40,157 nucleotides of DNA from positions 1 to 40,157 of the forward strand of contig VBEY01000238.1 in assembly GCA_005889295.1 (NCBI GenBank), written 5' to 3'. Positions 17,529 to 25,757 of this stretch are shown piece after piece. Each line of letters starts with the position of its first letter. Within the stretch, counting starts at the first letter, position 1. The translations under genes were made by a program, and so were the position numbers. The notes under the pieces were generated by a model. It did not search any database and was not told where the DNA came from. It worked only from the letters and a program-made list of their open reading frames with translations. Source of the DNA: Chloroflexota bacterium (lineage in GTDB: Bacteria; Chloroflexota; Limnocylindria; P2-11E).

Positions 17529-18251
17529 GTGCCCGCTCGGCTCGACGGCCTCTCCTTCTTCTTCCCCGCCCTGAACGAAGAGGAGAACGTGGCGCCGATC
17601 GTCGAAGAGGCGCTCACGGTGCTACCGCGGTTCGCGGACGATCTCGAGATAACCGTCGTCGACGACGGGAGCACCGACCGCACTGGCGCGATCGCCGACG
17701 AGCTGGCCCTGAAAGACTCGCGCGTCCGGGTCATCCATCACGGGAGCCGCCGTGGCTACGGCGGCGCGGTCCGGTCGGGTCTCGTCGCCGCGACAAAGCC
17801 CTGGGTCTTCTTCACGGACGGGGATCGCCAGTTCGCGCTCGAGGACCTCGGCCGTCTGGTGGAAGCGGCGGACGGCGCGGACGCGGTCGTGGGCTACCGA
17901 ATAAAGCGCGCCGATCCGGCGCGGCGCCTGTTCGTGGCGTGGGTCTACAACCGCCTCATCCGTCTCCTGTTCGGTGGCGGCTGGCGGGATGTCGACTGCG
18001 CGTTCAAGCTCTTCCGCCGGGATGTGTTCGCGCGCGTGCCGCTCGAGCGCGTTCGCTCGAACGGCGCGTTCTTCTCACCGGAGCTTCTCATCACGCTGCG
18101 GCGTGCGGGCCTGCGCGTCCGCCAGGTCGGCGTGCGGCACTTTCCCCGGACGGCGCACGAGCCGAAAGGGGCTTCGCCTCGCGTGATCGTTCGCGCCATC
18201 CGGGATCTCCTACGGTTACGCGCTCGTCTCTGGCTCCGCCCGAACGACTAG
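17529..18251 (+). CDS. GT2 glycosyltransferase, polyprenyl-phosphate mannose synthase (DPM1)-like
   Basis: The protein is 240 residues from GTG 17529, the size of a catalytic DPM1-type domain without added membrane helices. The GT-A fold is visible: FFFPALNEEENVAPIVEEAL, VVDDGSTDRTGAIADELA, the donor-binding YGGAVRSGL, a metal-binding FFTDGDRQF (in place of DxD) and WRDVDCAFKLFRR, followed by SPELLI and a basic C-terminus. Such enzymes move a sugar from a nucleotide donor to polyprenyl phosphate on the inner membrane face. The divergent GT-C genes would use the resulting lipid-linked sugar, which explains the location. The start lies 12 bases after a TAACCT sequence and has no clear ribosome site, so the mRNA might be nearly leaderless. 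The 3' end overlaps lysA by four bases. Confidence 0.9.
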   Translation: MPARLDGLSFFFPALNEEENVAPIVEEALTVLPRFADDLEITVVDDGSTDRTGAIADELALKDSRVRVIHHGSRRGYGGAVRSGLVAATKPWVFFTDGDRQFALEDLGRLVEAADGADAVVGYRIKRADPARRLFVAWVYNRLIRLLFGGGWRDVDCAFKLFRRDVFARVPLERVRSNGAFFSPELLITLRRAGLRVRQVGVRHFPRTAHEPKGASPRVIVRAIRDLLRLRARLWLRPND

Positions 18252-19546
18252 CGGCGCTCGAGCCGCCAGATGTCCGCGATACTCTCGCGCTCACGGATGA
18301 CCCGCGCGCGGCCGGCATCGAGAAGGACCACCGCGGGGCGCGGGGTCTCGTTGTAGTTCGATGACATCGCGACGCTGTAGGCGCCAGCCGCCGGGACTGC
18401 GAGGACATCGCCCGCATGTGCCGTCGGCAAACGCACCGAGCGGATCAGCACGTCGCCGGATTCGCAATAGCGTCCGGCCACGGTGACCTCGTCGGTCGCG
18501 GGGTCGTTCGCGCGTGCCGCCAGGACCGCGCTGTACTCGGCGCCGTAGAGCGCCGGACGGATGTTGTCGCCCATCCCGCCATCGACTGCGACGAACGTGC
18601 GGACGTCCGGCACGCGCTTGGTCCCGACCACGCGATACAGGGCAACTCCGGCTCGGCCCACGAGCCCGCGCCCGGGCTCGACGTACACGGTCGCACCCCG
18701 GAGCGTGCGGTCCTTCCGCACGGGCCCGGTCACAGCGCGCGCGTAGTCGTCCAACTCAGGCGCCTCCTCCGTCGAACGGAGGCGCACCGCGACGCCGCCG
18801 CCCATGCCGAGCTCCGAGATCAGAGCACTGGTCGAGGCACGGACCTCGTTCGCGAAAGCAACGAGAGCACGCGCGAGCTCACCGTATGGGCGCGCGTCTC
18901 GTACCTGGGCGCCGAGGTGGGCGTGGATGCCGACGAGCACGAGGCCCTTCGCTCGCGCGATCTCCCGCGCCTGCGCGAGCGCTTCGCCCGTGCTGATCGG
19001 CGCGCCGAACTTGCTATCGATCGTTCCTGTAGCCAGGTGCGGGTGTGTCTCCACCTGGATGCCTGGCGCGACGCGGAGCCACACCGCCTGCGGGCGGCGC
19101 CGGCCGTGCGTGAGCCGGGCGAGCCGCTCGATGTCGTGGGCGCCATCAACGACGAAGCGCCCGACTCGCGCACGTAGCGCCGCATCGACCTCGTCGTCGG
19201 GCTTCGCGTTGCCGTGCAGCTCCATGCGCGAGACGGGGAACCCCGCGCGTCGTGCGGCCTCGAGCTCGCCCCACGACGCCACGCTCGCGTCGACACCCTC
19301 ACGCGCGATGACCGCACCGACACCAATGAGGGCGCACGCCTTCACCGAGTACGCCACTCGCACCGGCCGGTAACGGAAGAACGCGTCCACGTACTCGCGC
19401 AAGCTCGCGCGGATCGTTTCGGCGTCATAAACGTACAGCGGTGTGCCGTACTCCTCGGCGAGTTCTGAGAGGTCGCTCGTCCCAATGCGGACGCGGCCGT
19501 CGCGGCCGACGGCCGTCCGGAGGGGCCAGATCGCGCGTTCGATCAC
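18248..19546 (-). CDS. lysA: Diaminopimelate decarboxylase
   Basis: A PLP-dependent fold-III decarboxylase that makes L-lysine from meso-diaminopimelate. From GTG 19546, five bases after the stop of the preceding gene, it has 432 residues, the usual size. Lys 69 in RVAYSVKACAL is the Schiff-base lysine. Other recognisable pieces are ELHGNAKPDDEVDAAL, GIHAHLGAQV, ELGMGGGVAV (PLP phosphate), VEPGRGLVGRAG and the ring GGMGDNIRPALYGAEY. CESGDVLIRS supplies the catalytic Cys of the partner subunit, and SSNYNETPRP closes the family core. It is the last gene of the dnaN-recF run, an unusual place for lysA. No lysine riboswitch is visible because it has no leader of its own. Confidence 0.95.
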   Translation of the reverse strand: MIERAIWPLRTAVGRDGRVRIGTSDLSELAEEYGTPLYVYDAETIRASLREYVDAFFRYRPVRVAYSVKACALIGVGAVIAREGVDASVASWGELEAARRAGFPVSRMELHGNAKPDDEVDAALRARVGRFVVDGAHDIERLARLTHGRRRPQAVWLRVAPGIQVETHPHLATGTIDSKFGAPISTGEALAQAREIARAKGLVLVGIHAHLGAQVRDARPYGELARALVAFANEVRASTSALISELGMGGGVAVRLRSTEEAPELDDYARAVTGPVRKDRTLRGATVYVEPGRGLVGRAGVALYRVVGTKRVPDVRTFVAVDGGMGDNIRPALYGAEYSAVLAARANDPATDEVTVAGRYCESGDVLIRSVRLPTAHAGDVLAVPAAGAYSVAMSSNYNETPRPAVVLLDAGRARVIRERESIADIWRLERR

Positions 19547-19550
19547 GCTG

Positions 19551-20051
19551 TCAGGAGTTCTGTTGGGGATCGTCCGGCAACGATTCGATGAACTCTTTGA
19601 ACACCGAGAGCTCGTTGTCATCGCTCGACTCAGCGGTGATCGCCGAGCGATCCAGGACCGTCTCGCTCACGAGGATGCGCGCGGAGCAGCGGACGGCGAG
19701 CGCGATGGCGTCGGACGGCCGGCAATCGACCTCGATCTCGCGATCGGCGATCTGGACGAAGACGCTTCCGTGGAAGACCCCACCCCCAGACTCGTCGGCG
19801 ACGAGATCCTTCACCACGACCCGGGTGATCTCGGCGCCGAGTTTTGTCAGCATGTCGAGGATGAGGTCGTGCGTCAGGGGACGCTCACTGGTGATGCCGG
19901 CGATGCGCGTCGCGATGCTGTACGCCTGATCTGGTCCGATCCAGATCGGCAGCAGTCGGCGCACGCCCTCGGCCTGCAGAAGGACGACGTGTTGATTGGT
20001 GAGTACGTGGACGCGCACCGACTCGACCGAACACGGCACGAGCATCGTCAC
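19551..20051 (-). CDS. Bifunctional nuclease (BFN, DUF151) domain protein
   Basis: A 166-residue protein that is nearly all BFN domain: HVVLLQAEGVRRLLPIWIGP, AYSIATRIAGITSERPLTHDL, then DCRPSDAIALAVRC and RILVSETVLD are the conserved blocks. A short acidic tail (SAITAESSDDNELSVF) contains the usual helix. Related proteins are described as nucleases or DNase/RNase-like proteins, but in most bacteria the role is unproven. It starts at GTG 20051 with a possible ATG two codons later, 51 bases after the rhomboid stop, and is followed by lysA. Confidence 0.92.
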   Translation of the reverse strand: MTMLVPCSVESVRVHVLTNQHVVLLQAEGVRRLLPIWIGPDQAYSIATRIAGITSERPLTHDLILDMLTKLGAEITRVVVKDLVADESGGGVFHGSVFVQIADREIEVDCRPSDAIALAVRCSARILVSETVLDRSAITAESSDDNELSVFKEFIESLPDDPQQNS

Positions 20052-20102
20052 AAGCCTACCCGGTCGAACCGCCGCGCAAGCCTCGCACCGAGCGTACGTG
20101 TG

Positions 20103-20801
20103 CTAGCCGAAACGGAATCGACCCTCTTCGCGCCGCTGCCTGATGAGCAGGAGCAGCAGTATCCCCGCGACAAAGCCGAAGATGTGGGCGAAGTACGCGA
20201 TGTTCGCGGTCGCCTGATGCGCCGTGAGGCGGAGCTCGGCAAGAGCGTCGATCACTTGAAGCACGATGAAGAAGCCGATGACCACGAGGGCGGGCAGCTG
20301 CACGATCGTGATGAAGATCCCTAGGAACACGAGCGTCGAGACCCGCGCCGCGGGGAACAGCACGACGTACGCGCCGAGCACCCCGGCGATCGCTCCCGAG
20401 GCACCGACCATCGGCTCGGGTTGCACGAGCCCCTGTCCGATCGCGGCGACGATCCCGCAGAGCACGTAGAAGACGAGGTACGGCCCGCTTCCCAGACGAT
20501 CCTCGATGTTGTCGCCAAATATCCAGAGATAGACCATGTTGCCGATCACGTGTAGCCAACCGCCGTGCACGAACAGGTGCGTGACGAGCGGCGCGAAAGT
20601 GGCGAGCGTGACCTGCCCCTGCGTGATCTGGGTCGCGAACGGCGTCCAATCGAACGAGTAGCGGTCGTAGAACGCCGCGACCGCGCCCGGCTGGCGCACC
20701 AGAGTGAGAACGTAGATCCACACGAGGATGTTCGCGGCGACAAGGAGTCGGTTGACGATCGGTGTCTTCGTCGTCGGGTTCTGGTCGCGGAGCGGGATCA
20801 C
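20103..20801 (-). CDS. Rhomboid family intramembrane serine protease
   Basis: A 232-residue protein with seven predicted hydrophobic helices. The rhomboid active site is intact: catalytic Ser in GASGAIAGVLGAYVV, the oxyanion His/Asn in HLFVHGGWLHVIGNMVYLW, and the catalytic His in ANIAYFAHIFGFVAG. It would cleave membrane-anchored substrates within the bilayer. The GTG start at 20801 overlaps the stop of the pseudo-phosphatase gene (GTGA), so they are translationally coupled; the single-pass neighbour is an obvious candidate substrate, though that is speculation. Confidence 0.95.
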   Translation of the reverse strand: MIPLRDQNPTTKTPIVNRLLVAANILVWIYVLTLVRQPGAVAAFYDRYSFDWTPFATQITQGQVTLATFAPLVTHLFVHGGWLHVIGNMVYLWIFGDNIEDRLGSGPYLVFYVLCGIVAAIGQGLVQPEPMVGASGAIAGVLGAYVVLFPAARVSTLVFLGIFITIVQLPALVVIGFFIVLQVIDALAELRLTAHQATANIAYFAHIFGFVAGILLLLLIRQRREEGRFRFG

Positions 20802-22894
20802 GCGCGGAGCTCCGTCGCCACCACCTTCGATCCGTGGACCGTGAAAATCGTCCTGAGTCCCTCGGACACGTAGAACGCGCTCGGCTCAGGAAGGTTGGGC
20901 GGAAGCGCGAAACGCGCGATCTCGCCGCCGTCGCGGTTCATCTGGACGACCACTTTGTTCGGGGTGTCGAGGAAATAGATCGCACGTTGTACGTCGATGG
21001 CCTGCACGGCCGTCGGCCTTATCGGGGCTCCCCTCCATCGCGGGACGAAGTCGACCCGCGTGGCCGTGAAGGACGTCGTGAGCCGGCGGAAGCGGAGGAT
21101 GTCGCCTTGCGTCGTCACGATCCAGATGTCCTGGTCGACGGCGATCGACCGACCCGTCCCGGTCGGGATCGGATCGGTCAGGTACGCCTGCGCCCGCTGG
21201 AAACCGGTGCCCGGGAAGGACTCGTGTTTCCAGACCTGGCCGCTCGTGGCGTCGAGGACGTAGAGATTCGTGACGAACACCGCAAACGCGTCGGCCGACT
21301 TCCACGTCGACGAATCCTCGGGCGTCACGTCGGCCACGCCGGTGCCTTCGACACGCCAGACGTGTCTCTGGTCGTCGAGCGCATAGATCACTTCGCCGAG
21401 GTTCCCGACGAGGCTCGGCGCGCCGACACCCAGCGCCCCCCGTGTGAGCGCGGGGGCGACCTGCGTCGGGTCGCCGAAGATCTTCCAGAGCCGTCCCGCG
21501 CCCGGATCGGCCGCGTAGAGCCCGCTCACGTTGCCCACGAGCGCCGTCGGCTTCGCGCCAGGCGCGATGGAACGACCGTCGGGGCCAGTAACACGTGCGA
21601 GGTCGACGACCACTCCGGTGATGCGGTCGTCCAGGGCGGCGACCTGTTCGCGGAGCGTCGCGATCCGTGCCGGATCCGCGGTGGGCGAGCGCGCGGCATC
21701 CTCGAGGGCAATGCGGGCGTGATCGATCTTCTGCCGTGCCAGCTCGCTGTCGGGCGGCTTGCGGTCCGCGGCCCGCTGCGCCGCGGAGATGTCGCTCTCG
21801 ATGCCGAGGATGGCGAGCGCGTAGTCCCCGATGACGCGGTTCTGCTGGTAGTCCCGATAGGCGAGGGTGCCGATACCACCGGCCACGAGCAGGAGCAGGA
21901 CCGCGAGCAAAGAGGCGGCGCGCCGCTGACGGCGCGAGCGGTCGCGTGCCGTGTCGGGTCGGCGTGGAAGGGGGGCCGCGCGCCGCGGCATGAGCTCGAA
22001 GCCCACGGCCACGGTCTTCCCCATCGCCTTCGCGGCGGGGGCCGTGGCGGCGCCGATCGCCTGCGTGACCTTCGGACGGCGGCGCCAGATCGATTCGAAC
22101 CGTGTGCGGATGCCCTCCGCGATCACCACCTCCGTCGGCTCCGCCGCCGGCGGCTCTGGGAGGACCCGGCCCGCCGCCGCGGTCGCCGCGGTCACCTCGA
22201 TGAAGATCGCGGCCGTGCTGCCGACGACCCCGTCTGCGACCGCCCGGTTGTTGATGTGTTCGGCCGCCGCGCGCGGGTGCAGCGTGACCGCCGCGTTCTT
22301 CAGCGCCTCTGCGCCGAGGCCATCCACGAGCGCGCCCGATGCGAGGATGAGCGTGTCGCCGGGCTCGATGCTCTGCCGCCACACGTCCGGCAGAAGGTCG
22401 GCCACTCCGCCGAGCGATTCGGCCTCACGAGTCGTGGTGCGATGGACGAAGTCGGCAAGCTCGCCAGGTTCGTCTCCCGGGAGGAAGAGCCGGGCTCGCC
22501 GCACCAAGAAGACCTGCGCGGCACCGATGCGGGCCGCGTAGAGCTCGTTATTCACCACGACGGCGCAAGCGCAGTGGAGAGCAACACGCCCGTGTTGATC
22601 GCGAAGGCGCTGCGCGGCCCGGCGATTCGCTTGCCGCAACGCTTTTCGGAGCGAGACCTCGATCCCGGCCGAGAGGTCGTAGTAGTACTCCTGACGCGCG
22701 AGATCGGCGACCTCCTTCGCGATGTCGCCGCCGGCGTTCCCGTGCTGCCGCGCGACCTCGCACAGGAAGTAGAAGCGCCCCTTCGTTCGTAGCGTGGCGC
22801 CGAGAGTGGGTTCGCTGGCGACGATGACGTCAGCGGTGCCCGGTCGGAGCTCGACCGTCGTCCCGATCTTCGTCGCGAGACTCGCTTGTCGCAT
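20798..22894 (-). CDS. PP2C-like pseudo-phosphatase with transmembrane helix, coiled coil and outer beta-propeller
   Basis: A 698-residue single-pass membrane protein. Residues 1-235 have the length and strand order of a PPM phosphatase, but each metal-binding motif is altered: no NED near the start, VIVASEPTL where the first Asp motif is expected, IGAAQVFLVRRARLF in place of GDSR, ASGALVDGLG in place of SDGL, and GSTAAIFIEV in place of DNIT. It is therefore probably inactive and may bind a phosphoprotein or act as a scaffold. A basic stretch leads to a helix at about 326-345, then a coiled coil (about 350-425), then a propeller-like domain of about 270 residues ending GSKVVATELRA. It sits between DUF721 and a rhomboid protease in the dnaN operon. 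The pseudo-enzyme call is inferred from motif loss. Confidence 0.8.
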   Translation of the reverse strand: MRQASLATKIGTTVELRPGTADVIVASEPTLGATLRTKGRFYFLCEVARQHGNAGGDIAKEVADLARQEYYYDLSAGIEVSLRKALRQANRRAAQRLRDQHGRVALHCACAVVVNNELYAARIGAAQVFLVRRARLFLPGDEPGELADFVHRTTTREAESLGGVADLLPDVWRQSIEPGDTLILASGALVDGLGAEALKNAAVTLHPRAAAEHINNRAVADGVVGSTAAIFIEVTAATAAAGRVLPEPPAAEPTEVVIAEGIRTRFESIWRRRPKVTQAIGAATAPAAKAMGKTVAVGFELMPRRAAPLPRRPDTARDRSRRQRRAASLLAVLLLLVAGGIGTLAYRDYQQNRVIGDYALAILGIESDISAAQRAADRKPPDSELARQKIDHARIALEDAARSPTADPARIATLREQVAALDDRITGVVVDLARVTGPDGRSIAPGAKPTALVGNVSGLYAADPGAGRLWKIFGDPTQVAPALTRGALGVGAPSLVGNLGEVIYALDDQRHVWRVEGTGVADVTPEDSSTWKSADAFAVFVTNLYVLDATSGQVWKHESFPGTGFQRAQAYLTDPIPTGTGRSIAVDQDIWIVTTQGDILRFRRLTTSFTATRVDFVPRWRGAPIRPTAVQAIDVQRAIYFLDTPNKVVVQMNRDGGEIARFALPPNLPEPSAFYVSEGLRTIFTVHGSKVVATELRA

Positions 22895-22905
22895 CGGTGC
22901 CGAGT

Positions 22906-23220
22906 TTACGGAGCGGAGCGACCGGGCCGGGAAGCCGGCACGGAGCGGATCTTCGCTATCCCGCTCCGTGGCGCGCGAGAGGCAAGCTCAGCGACGAGCT
23001 GTTCTTGGCGAAGCCGGATCTCGGCCGCCCATTGCGCGGTCGGGACCGCCACGACGAGGGTGCCGCCGTCCATGCGGAGGGCGGTCGTGCGTGTCGCGTC
23101 CGGGCCGATGACCGCGCACGCGACCGCGGTCCAGGCGCGCATCGCATCCGCTTTGGCGACGTCGCTATCCAGGCGAAGGGTCCGGAGCGCGCGAGCGATC
23201 GCGGCGGCGAGTGGCCTCAT
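22906..23220 (-). CDS. DUF721 (DciA-like) protein
   Basis: A 104-residue protein whose middle part carries the DUF721 pattern: KADAMRAWTAVACAVIGPDA and GGTLVVAVPTAQWAAEIRLRQEQL. DUF721/DciA is the predecessor of DnaC-type loaders and helps DnaB load at the origin; it commonly lies after recF. The ATG at 23220 overlaps the recF stop (ATGA). The tail is short, basic and rich in Ser/Pro/Arg. Function in helicase loading is inferred from family and position. Confidence 0.87.
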   Translation of the reverse strand: MRPLAAAIARALRTLRLDSDVAKADAMRAWTAVACAVIGPDATRTTALRMDGGTLVVAVPTAQWAAEIRLRQEQLVAELASRAPRSGIAKIRSVPASRPGRSAP

Positions 23221-24356
23221 CGGGGTCTGACGATCTCCGTGACCGTAGCCACCCGCCGAAGCGCTTCAGGAATGCTCGTCAGGACGGCAGCCGTGAGGAG
23301 CGCCTGCGCGCCATCGGGAAGAGCCTGGCAGAGCGCCTCGCGGTGCGCCGTATCCAGCTCCGAGAGCACGTCGTCGAACAGAAAGATCGGAGGCTCCCCG
23401 ACGTGCGCACGGATCCACTCAGCCTCGGCGAGCTTCAGCGCCAGGACGGCCGAGCGCTGCTCTCCGCGTGAGGCGAAGGTTGGCAGAGGGCGCTCGGCCA
23501 CCGCGACGGCGAGATCCTCGCGGTGTGGGCCGACAAGTGTCGTCGCTTGCCAACGCTCGCGATCCCGCTTCAGGGCGATCAAGCCGCGATAGCCCTCGGC
23601 TCGTTCCGCCGCGGTCGAGCCCTGGACCTGCCCGGCGTACGCGATGTCGGGCGCCGGATCGGCGCCGAGCGCGGCAGCCGCGGCCCGGAACGCGGGACGG
23701 AGGTCGCGCACCGCGGCCTCCCGACGAAGGGAGATCGCGGTCGCGAGCCGCACAAGCTCGGTGTCCCAGAAGGCGATCTCGCTCTCGGAGACCGGCTCCT
23801 CATCGCGTCCCGCGCGAAGCAGGGCGTTCCGTTGCGTCAGGACGTTCGCGTAGGCGCGCGTGTCGGCACGATGCGAGCGATCGACCTGCGCGATCATCGC
23901 ATCCATGTACCGCCGGCGCGCCGACGGGGCCGATGCGAGGAGATCGGTGTCCTCGGGAAAGAACGCGACGACCGCGATCGTGCCGATGACATCATCCGCC
24001 CGCCGTGGCGCCCCATCCGCGGTGTAGCGACGTGGACGACGGCGGGCATCGGCGGCGGCCGGTCCGAAGAGCGTGACCTCGAGTCGGTGCCGGTCCAGAG
24101 GGGCGGGGGCCCCAGACCCCGGAGCGGCCCGGCATGCCTCGACCGTCACTCGCGCGAGCGGAGCGCCCCAGCGGATCATCTCGGTGTCCTCGCCGGCACG
24201 CGAGGATTCCCCGCGCGCGATGACGTGCACGGCCTCGAGGATGTTCGTCTTCCCGGCACCGTTCGGACCCACAAATGCGGTAACCCCCGGGCCGAAATCG
24301 ACCCGTCGGTCTTCGTAGCTGCGGAAGTTCTCTAGTCCGATCGCGGCGACGCGCAA
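23217..24356 (-). CDS. recF: DNA replication/repair protein RecF
   Basis: A 379-residue SMC-like ABC ATPase that binds single-/double-strand junctions and helps RecR/RecO load RecA at gaps. Walker A is GPNGAGKTN (30-38), the N-terminus reads GLENFRSYEDRRVDFGPGV, the signature is FASRGEQRSAVLALKLAE and Walker B is IFLFDDVLSELD. The start is TTG 24356 with GAAGG about 10 bases upstream, 16 bases after the dnaN stop. It is part of the minus-strand run from dnaN. Confidence 0.97.
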   Translation of the reverse strand: MRVAAIGLENFRSYEDRRVDFGPGVTAFVGPNGAGKTNILEAVHVIARGESSRAGEDTEMIRWGAPLARVTVEACRAAPGSGAPAPLDRHRLEVTLFGPAAADARRRPRRYTADGAPRRADDVIGTIAVVAFFPEDTDLLASAPSARRRYMDAMIAQVDRSHRADTRAYANVLTQRNALLRAGRDEEPVSESEIAFWDTELVRLATAISLRREAAVRDLRPAFRAAAAALGADPAPDIAYAGQVQGSTAAERAEGYRGLIALKRDRERWQATTLVGPHREDLAVAVAERPLPTFASRGEQRSAVLALKLAEAEWIRAHVGEPPIFLFDDVLSELDTAHREALCQALPDGAQALLTAAVLTSIPEALRRVATVTEIVRPR

Positions 24357-24372
24357 GCCCGGCGACCTTCGA

Positions 24373-25500
24373 TCAGGCCGGGATGCGAAGCGGCATCACC
24401 ACATGAAGATAACTGTCGTCGCCGACGATCTTGACGACTCCGGGGGCGAGGGGGCCGCCGAGCTCGAGCGCGACCTCCGGCGCCGTGAGGCTCGAGAGCG
24501 CGTCGGATACGAAACGCGAGTTGAACGCGATGGTCGTGGCCTGGCCTTCCACGGTGGCGTCGATTCGTCCCGTGTTGTCGCCGACTTCGGCAGCGTTTGC
24601 CGTGATCACGAGCGGCGGTTCATTGGAGGGATCCACCTGGAAACGCAACATGTTCGCCGCGTCGCGCGCGAAGTACGACGCCAGCCGGGTGGCCTTGAGC
24701 AGCTCTTCGCGTTGCGCCAGCACACGGGTCGAGTGGCTCGTCGGGATGACTTGCCGGTAATTGGGGAATTGACCCTCGATGATCCGCGAGACGAGATCGG
24801 CTTCGTCGGTGTGAAAGATGATCTGACTCTTGTTCGGAGTCACCAGGATATCGACGGTGGCCTCGTCGGTGTCCTCGAGAATCCGCGCTACCTCGAAGAG
24901 ACTCTTTGCGGGGATGATCACTTCGATCGCGGGGTCGACACGGTCGAGCAGACGTGCATGACGCACCGAAAGGCGATATGGGTCAGCGGCCGCCATGGTG
25001 ACGAGATCACCGGAGAACGTAGTGAGGACGCCCGTGAGCACCGGACGGCTGTCGTCAGTCGCCGCGACGAAAGCAACCTCCCCGATCATTCGCCGCAGGG
25101 TCGCCTGGGACATGCGCGTGGTCGGCTTGTCCGGGATCTGGGGGATGATCGGGAACTCCTCAGCGTCCATCCCTTTGATGTTTGCTTCGTACGGACCTGA
25201 TTTCAGGTGCAGGGTCTTCGTTCTCACATTGAGGGAGAGCTCGACGTTACCGGGTGGAAGTGAGTTCACGAAGTCGATGAAGAGCTTCGCCGGTACGGTG
25301 ATGGCGCCTTCGTCCTCGACCTTCGCTGGGACCCAGCAATTGATGCCCACCTCGAGGTTTGTGGCAGTCAGTCGAAGGCGCCCCGCGTCGGTTCGGAGCA
25401 GAACATTGCCGAGTATCGGCAAGCTGCCCCGCGTCGAGACTCCCCTTCCCGCGATTCCGAGCCCGTGCGCCAGGTTCTCTTGGAGACAAACGACCTTCAC
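24373..25500 (-). CDS. dnaN: DNA polymerase III beta subunit (sliding clamp)
   Basis: The clamp is 375 residues from GTG 25500, preceded by the strong site GGGGAGGG at ideal spacing. The next upstream start in frame (25539) would add 13 residues reaching toward oriC and lacks such a site. Recognisable parts are the first domain RGSLPILGNVLLRTDAGRLRLTATNLEVGI, KLFIDFVNSL, the domain-2 motif PVLTGVL, and the ending DDSYLHVVMPLRIPA, typical of DnaN. It forms the ring that tethers the replicase and it binds other partners. It is the first gene of the long minus-strand run. Confidence 0.97.
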   Translation of the reverse strand: MKVVCLQENLAHGLGIAGRGVSTRGSLPILGNVLLRTDAGRLRLTATNLEVGINCWVPAKVEDEGAITVPAKLFIDFVNSLPPGNVELSLNVRTKTLHLKSGPYEANIKGMDAEEFPIIPQIPDKPTTRMSQATLRRMIGEVAFVAATDDSRPVLTGVLTTFSGDLVTMAAADPYRLSVRHARLLDRVDPAIEVIIPAKSLFEVARILEDTDEATVDILVTPNKSQIIFHTDEADLVSRIIEGQFPNYRQVIPTSHSTRVLAQREELLKATRLASYFARDAANMLRFQVDPSNEPPLVITANAAEVGDNTGRIDATVEGQATTIAFNSRFVSDALSSLTAPEVALELGGPLAPGVVKIVGDDSYLHVVMPLRIPA

Positions 25501-25540
25501 GCGGCCCTCCCCGCTCGTACCCCGGAACAATAGATACAAC

Positions 25541-25561
25541 CAGTAGTAGTGCTAGTAGTGG
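25541..25561 (+). promoter_or_regulatory. DnaA-trio-like element of oriC
   Basis: Seven triplets in phase, CAG TAG TAG TGC TAG TAG TGG, run straight into the DnaA box TGTGGACTA at 25562-25570. Read 3' to 5' away from the box, they give mostly GAT, the trinucleotide that DnaA is known to bind as single strand in B. subtilis-type origins. The run could continue into the AT-rich stretch as CAAC/ATAG/CAA. Four of seven are exact TAG. Confidence 0.7.
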
Positions 25562-25707
25562 TGTGGACTATGGGGCTTCCCTCATGGTTTGTGCTCGGGA
25601 TGCTTTGGGACAGGCTGTGGAGGCGCTGGGGAGGTCTGTGGACGGTGCGGGGGAGGACGTCTCTCTAAGCGACACCGGTGGCACAACCGAACAGATGAGC
25701 GGCAGGC

Positions 25708-25757
25708 CTGTCCACAAAGCGGGGTCCTTATCCACACGGCAGTGCCTCTTATCCACA
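25708..25757 (+). promoter_or_regulatory. DnaA-box array
   Basis: Three boxes point the same way: CTGTCCACA (25708, two mismatches), TTATCCACA (25728) and TTATCCACA (25749). The start-to-start distances are 20 and 21 bases, about two helical turns each, so DnaA would sit on one face of the DNA. Beyond them lies the end of dnaA. Confidence 0.88.

Noticed and set aside
20762-22792. 676-codon plus-strand frame opposite the pseudo-phosphatase
   Set aside because: Rich in Arg/Asp with no motif, while the minus-strand frame has helix, coiled coil and blade patterns.
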